This document shows, one piece after another, positions 58,861 through 64,000 of a stretch of DNA of 64,000 bases; positions within the stretch are counted from its first letter, which is position 1, and every line of letters begins with the position of its first letter. The notes below the pieces were generated by a model. That model had not been told where the DNA came from and did no database searches. It saw nothing but the letters and a program-made list of their open reading frames with translations. The stretch covers positions 1,273,582-1,337,581 of the forward strand of contig NW_022985165.1 in the NCBI RefSeq assembly GCF_010093535.1. The letters are read 5' to 3'. Source of the stretch: Lindgomyces ingoldianus (Eukaryota; Ascomycota; Dothideomycetes; Pleosporales; Lindgomycetaceae). Made by a program: the position numbers and the translations under genes.

Positions 58861-61800
58861 AAAATTACTACTTTAGTTTATAATAAGCTAGTTAAAGATT
58901 ATAACTAAGATTTTATTTTTTACTACTAACTTAGCTTTAATCTAAGACACTATTAGTTTTTATACTAAAGAATTAAACATACACATGCAGCATATTAGCC
59001 TTTCTACTATGTTTTAATGTTTTTATAGAGTACCCTTAGGTTTTACTATAGTTTATAGCTATGTACTTTATACATGTCTTACACCTAGAATACTCTAACT
59101 AATTCTAAGTATTACTAATTCTACTTATTTCTCTAGCGTAGTAGTCTTATTATGCCTTTTAATTATAGTCTATTATTTTAGTAATTTATTGTTAACTACT
59201 AAGCTTAGTGTAAATAAAAGAAGTTATAGTAAATTATAGTAAATTAAGGATAGTTATATGCTAATTTATATTAAAAAGTGTGTAATGCATTAGATTAGGA
59301 TAACTTTTAGGCTAATTTAGTTAAAATTTAGACTATTTTTTTTTTAAGTTATATTAGTAGTAGTTGCTTTATTACATAGTGTTATTAAAACTTTATAGCT
59401 ATTATTTAAAAGCTTAGTTAACCTACTTTATTTATTACTTTTACTGCTAATTCTAAATAGCTAGAGTTAAAGCAGGAGATTAGTACGTCCTTTTAGCTAT
59501 TAGATTAGCTAGATCTAGTTGCGCGCGTTTTTAAGCTGTGTCTTAACTCCCTTTTTATAGACCTTTAGACTAACTATGTATTTAGCTAGTATACTAGTAT
59601 TATGTATACTATTAAGTACTAAAAGTAGAGTTTACTTTATGCTTATATTTTACTTTTTTTATATTATAATTACTATAATTAGTTTTTTAATCTAAACTTT
59701 ATTAATTAGGTTATATAAGCTAAGCTTTTTATAAAGGCTTAAAATCTAAATAAAGTTTTAAGTAACATTATTAAAACTACTATAGTTTATAAGCTATGTA
59801 GAACCTTAAATCCTAGCATGCCCTGTATGTAGACTACAGAGCGTTCTCTCTAAGCAACCTGTTAGAAGCAATTCCTAAAAAAATACACTAATAAAACTCT
59901 AGTTAGTAAAAACAGTTATTCTATATATTAGTGTTAACCTAGTTTAACTTAGGTTATAAAGTGTTATAGTTAAAACATTATAGTTAATAATTACTAAGTA
60001 GTGCCTTATAGTTTATACTTTTTATGTAAGTATAACGCACATGTTAATGTAAAAGTCTATGCCTTTATAAAGTTAGTTAAATATATACATAAGTATATTT
60101 ATAAGGGCACTAATTAGGTTGTTATCTATATCTAGTAAAAAGACAAAGTTGCCTAGTATCTAAACATGTGCTATATTAGACTAACTAAGGCTATTTAGTA
60201 ATTAATAGAGTTTAAAGTTTATAAAGAAAAGCTTTTTATTATTTAATTAGTAGTGCATTTACTAAAACAGCATATAGTTACCTTTTATAATAAAAATAGT
60301 GCTAAATAGGTAGAGATTATAGTTAAATAGAAAAAATTATTATTAATAAAATAGTTAAAGTATAATGCTTTTTATGTAAATAAGTGTAATCTTTTTTACT
60401 AAAACTTTTTAACCTAGTATTATTAAAATCTAGAGAAAGATAGTAGTAAATAGACTTAGTTCTAACATAATTAGTACTTTATTAGTTATGTCTACTTTTG
60501 TAGTTTTTTCTTTAAAAAGTGTTTTTATTTTAAGATGCTTTTTATATAAATCTTAGGTGTAATTAGTTTTAAACATTTTTATATAGTTAATAGTTAGATC
60601 TAACTTACTTTTAAAAACGCTTGTTTAGCTTTTAATTTCTTAGTTAAAAATAAATTATAGTAGTATATATTTTTTAAGCTTTAGCATTTAGCACTTACTT
60701 TTAAGTTACATTATGTCTTTCTTTAGGCCCTAGTTTTTAGAAATGTAGGTAATTTTATAGTGTTATAAAATAAGTTCTTTTAATATTTATTTAACAACCT
60801 GCCCTTTTACTTAGAATAAATAGTGTTGCCTTTTAGCATTACTAATTTTATAAAAGATTTATGCTTATAGCTAATTAACTAGGCTATGCTTAAGTTATTT
60901 AGAAAAAACCTTTCTAATTTTAATATGCCTATGCTATAAAGATATTAGGTGTAAAAAGCTGTTAATCTATTAGTTGCTAAGCAGCTTAATTATAATACTA
61001 TAAAGTAAGATTTTAATTATACTAATATGTATAATAAGCTAAATAAGGCTTAACTAAAAGTTTTTTATGCTATTACTTAGTCTATTTTTACTATACTATA
61101 ATTTAGTTACTACTTTATTTAAAGCTTTAGTAGAACTAGAAAGACCTTTTTATATAAGACTATTTACACTTATCTTTAGACCTAATATAAGATTATTTTA
61201 TGCGTAGCATTATTTAGTATTGCTGCGCTTCTTCTTCCTAGTAGCTGCACTGCTTATTATTAGTTTAAAATACTTATTAATATTAAAGATAGATCTACTT
61301 ACTTTATATATGTAGACTCTTCTACTACAGACCTTATTTATTAGACAGATTTAATTATATAGGATAAAGTCTTAATGTAGCACTAGTACTACTTTAAAGT
61401 AGTTAACTATACACTATAAAATATTATAAAGAATAACTTCCTATTTAGAGGTATTCTAGTGCTGTTAGAAGGGGACTTTGCCTAGATCTTTTTTGTTGTT
61501 TTGTGTAGTAAGAGGTTATAGACTATATAAGCTTACCTTTAAAACTTTTATTTATAGCTATACTTTACTATTTTATAGCTAACAGAGAATATAAAAATAA
61601 GGTAGAGACCTGCTAACTAAGAATATGCTTAGTAGATATTAGACTTAGCTAGGTGTAATAAAAAGTCTATTACACTTCTTTCTAAAATCTAGCAGTTTTA
61701 GTCTGTATCTGCATTCTATTCTTATATTTATCTACTTAATCTACTCTAGAAACCTACTAACTTAGAAGTTTATACTTTTTTATTAAAGTAAAGGTGTATA

Positions 61801-62427
61801 TTAGCAGTTTAAAATAACACTATTAATTTTTTAAATAACTTTTTATTTAAGCGCTTTAAAAGTGTTATAATAGAATTCTACTTTACTAATAAAGTTTACT
61901 AATTTTTTTTAAATAAAATTAATTAACTACTAAAAGACTTACTTTAAAGCTTTAATTTACTTAGCCTTTCTTTGTCTACTTTATAACTAAAGGTTAGTGT
62001 TTCTATTATGCTCTTGTGTAATTTAGATCTAGGGTAAGGATTATGTAATAGCACATGTCTTGTAGTTACTGCTATTAGCTAGATAGCGCCTTTTTTTATT
62101 AGTAGAATACTTAGCAGTAAGTTTAATAGTTAGATCTAAATAATTACACATATAAAGTTAGTGTCTAAGAATAATAATGCTTTACTTTTTTTAATTATTT
62201 AGTATTAAATTTTAGTTTAACTTTATTTTACTATGTCTATTAACAAGTTATAAAGTTAGTTGCTTAAGATTATTAGTGTTAACTTATAACATCCTGTCTT
62301 TACTTATAGCTAGTTATATATAGCCCTTTTATGTGTTACTACTGTATCTAGCATCTCTATTCTAATTCTGCCTAGTTTAATAGGTAAGGTAGTTAATATT
62401 ATATATCCTAAGGTTATTTTATAGACT
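58861..62427 (+). pseudogene. Helitron RepHel (rolling-circle Rep + PIF1-like helicase), destroyed by RIP
   Basis: Reading one plus-strand frame (codons starting at 60031 plus multiples of 3) and ignoring stops gives a Helitron protein from end to end. Helitron_like_N: QPFYYVLMF near 59000 and PTLFITFTANSK near 59425-59460. Rep: ARVFKLCLNSL at 59521, YTIKY, then YAYILLFL at 59638 where HAHILLFL is expected; VVPYSLYFLCKYNAHVNVKV near 60000; and VKYIHKYIYKG at about 60076-60108 with the catalytic tyrosines. Helicase: Walker A as SRTRKTFLY at 61129, Walker B as LII-stop-DKVLM near 61350, LVLLEGDFA-stop-IFFVV near 61455, LTENIKIR near 61577. The C-terminus TMSINK...HPVFT..LYIALL runs to NIIYPKVIL-stop at 62425-62427. 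Most lesions are TAG/TAA at expected Gln or TAG at Trp. No frame change was met over about 3.5 kb. Comparison is to family sequence remembered, not to an alignment. Confidence 0.82.
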
Positions 62428-63107
62428 GCTTTGTACAGTGCATGTACATTTCTGCCCTACTACTATATTTGCTTTATTAGTAACGTCTGCTTTTATTATA
62501 ATTATATTAGTCCTGCGCTATTCTATTTTAGGCAGTGCCTCTAGAAATCTAGTTTTAGCTTTATGTAATAATAGATCTAGCCTTAGCCTTTTTAAATTAA
62601 GTTTAATTTCTTTTAATCTGCTATAATACTTTCTTTTTACTTTTTACCTACTATATTATACTTTTTATTATTTTGCCTTTTATCTACTTACTATGTTACT
62701 TTTTATGTACACATCTACTAGGGCTATTTTGCCTTTTAACCCTTTTGTACATAAAGAGCTTATTAGGCCTATAGCTATTATGCTAAGTATTAAGTAGCAA
62801 ACATTTATTTAAAAAATGCTTAATTAGTATTATATTATAACTACTTACTTTACCTGTATTAATTATAGTCTAACTAGATAAAAGAAAAGAAGTATTAGCT
62901 ACACCTACTTTAACATAAGCTACTTTTATGCTACTTTATTATATAAGCTAATTTTCTTATAAGACTAGAACCTTTATTATTTTTTTACTATTTTGCTTAA
63001 GTATAATATTTTTTTTTTAACTTTAACTATAACCTAGACTAGCCTTTTATTAATAATAAAAGTGTAATAAATTAGCATTAGTAAGGCTATTACTACAGCC
63101 TCTACCT

Positions 63108-63121
63108 GCCCTATCTAGGGC
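63108..63121. repeat. GCCCTA-TC-TAGGGC hairpin in a GC-richer patch
   Basis: A perfect 6-bp stem with a 2-base loop in an otherwise AT-rich block, about 680 bases downstream of the RepHel stop. A CTAG follows at 63132-63135. Helitron 3' ends carry a short hairpin followed closely by CTRR, so this is a candidate terminus. Against it, the next base is A, whereas Helitrons insert so that T follows. Confidence 0.25.
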
Positions 63122-64000
63122 GGCTTTAGTCCTAGATGTGGTTCCCCTCTACTGTTGTCTAGGAGTGGCTGCTCTAGAATAGACTAGTTTATAGTTAGGT
63201 AGTAGGTAATCTACTAGATGCTACCTAATTCTATCTACCTTATATATAGAACTATAACATAAAGCTTTTAAAGCTTATGTTTTATAATACTAAAGTAGTT
63301 AAACTAGAAGACTTATATTTTAAGCTTAACTTTTATTTCTAGCATACTTTTTAGCTAAGGTATAGGCGTGTAAGGTTAGAAGAATAGTACACATTAAAGA
63401 ACTCTTTTTATTAAGTTTAGCTTAATGCTTATTAAGTATGTTATCTTAACTAGTTTTTAATTTTTTTTAATTATACTCTAAATTTATTATAATTTTAAAT
63501 GCTTTATATGTTATTTATTAGCATAATATTTTTAGTTATTACTAGAAAATTATAAGCTAAAGTATAAAAATACTTTTTTACTTTTAATAAAGTTAATATC
63601 TAGTCTTACTTTTTTTTTTTTTATAAGCTACTATAATAGTAGCATGTTACAGGATCTCTAATTAGTGTAGATCTGTTATTAGGCAATTAGGCGCATAGAT
63701 TAGGCTTATTAGCACTAGTCTAGTTAAAAAAGAAAGGTAAATAATTAATATTAAAAGTAGAAAAAACATTTTACTAATTAGATTAATAAAGATACTACTT
63801 ACTTTAAAAAGTTAAAAAAGTTTATAGGTGTTTAAGGTCTTAAGCTTTAGCATTATTTTTTTAAAAGTTTTAATAATGTATAGCTACTAATTTACTTTAT
63901 ATCTATTATAAGAATAGTTATGTGTAGCCTATAATTTAATTATATTAGCTACTTATTATAAGATTATAAACGCTGTTTTTTATATAGTAGGTATATTATT

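Larger units (their letters stand above)
56573..64000. mobile_element. AT-rich RIP-mutated repeat block (contains a dead Helitron)
   Basis: From about 56573 to the window end the sequence becomes extremely AT-rich, dominated by TA steps and poor in CA and TG. No long intact open frame exists on either strand. This is the footprint of RIP, which turns CpA into TpA on either strand in duplicated DNA during the sexual cycle of many Pezizomycotina. The middle (58861-62427) is still recognisable as a Helitron RepHel gene. Flanks at 56573-58860 and 62428-64000 are equally mutated and I cannot identify them; they may be the rest of the element or other repeats. A small GC-richer patch stands out at about 63095-63190. 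The right edge of the block is outside the window. Confidence 0.85.

Noticed and set aside
62438..62626. 62-codon frame in the AT-rich block as a gene
   Set aside because: It is a chance open run just after the RepHel stop, rich in Ile, Leu and Phe as expected from AT-rich DNA.

Overview
The window looks like a filamentous ascomycete (Pezizomycotina) chromosome. Genes carry short GT-AG introns of about 45-160 bases, and the families present are typical of that group: two HET-domain genes, WSC-domain glyoxal oxidase, GH16 glucanase, cellulose synthase-like GT2, P450 and DHA2-type MFS. The right end is an AT-rich block with the signature of repeat-induced point mutation (RIP). A leotiomycete is plausible but nothing here proves it. 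All splice models were built by eye. For six genes plus the split oxidase, exon lengths sum to whole codons and read through every junction.

Layout. 1-2.2 kb has no recognised gene. 2.2-3.7 kb holds the first three exons of a secreted FAD-linked sugar-lactone oxidase; its last exon lies 12.3 kb downstream at 16004-16200, in phase. Between them is a block with a frameshifted gene of a bacterial-type uncharacterised family, an SDR (-), an F-box-like single-exon gene (+) and a HET-domain gene (-). 16.4-29.2 kb carries a five-WSC copper-radical glyoxal oxidase (-), a membrane-anchored GH16 glucanase (-) and a cellulose synthase-like GT2 (+), a possible extracellular-glycan neighbourhood. 29.2-37.4 kb is mostly decayed: HAD fragment, RBR zinc-finger remnant, an unrecognised broken gene and coiled-coil remnants, with one intact coiled-coil/ankyrin gene at 33.8-34.9 kb. 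37.4-42.7 kb is one eight-exon gene for a fusion of about 1630 residues: PrnB/IDO-like haem domain, ferredoxin-reductase-type FAD/NADPH domain, cytochrome b5 and a long disordered tail. 42.75-47.4 kb is gene-poor. 47.4-55.4 kb has a second HET gene, a 14-TM MFS transporter, a small Cys-containing gene and a P450.

56.57-64 kb is an AT-rich block. One reading frame at about 58.86-62.43 kb is still recognisable as a Helitron RepHel protein. It is full of stops, mostly of the Gln-to-stop and Trp-to-stop kinds expected of RIP, with no net frameshift seen. Both histidines of the HUH motif have become tyrosine and the Walker A glycines have become Ser/Arg.

No rRNA, CRISPR or convincing tRNA gene was found.
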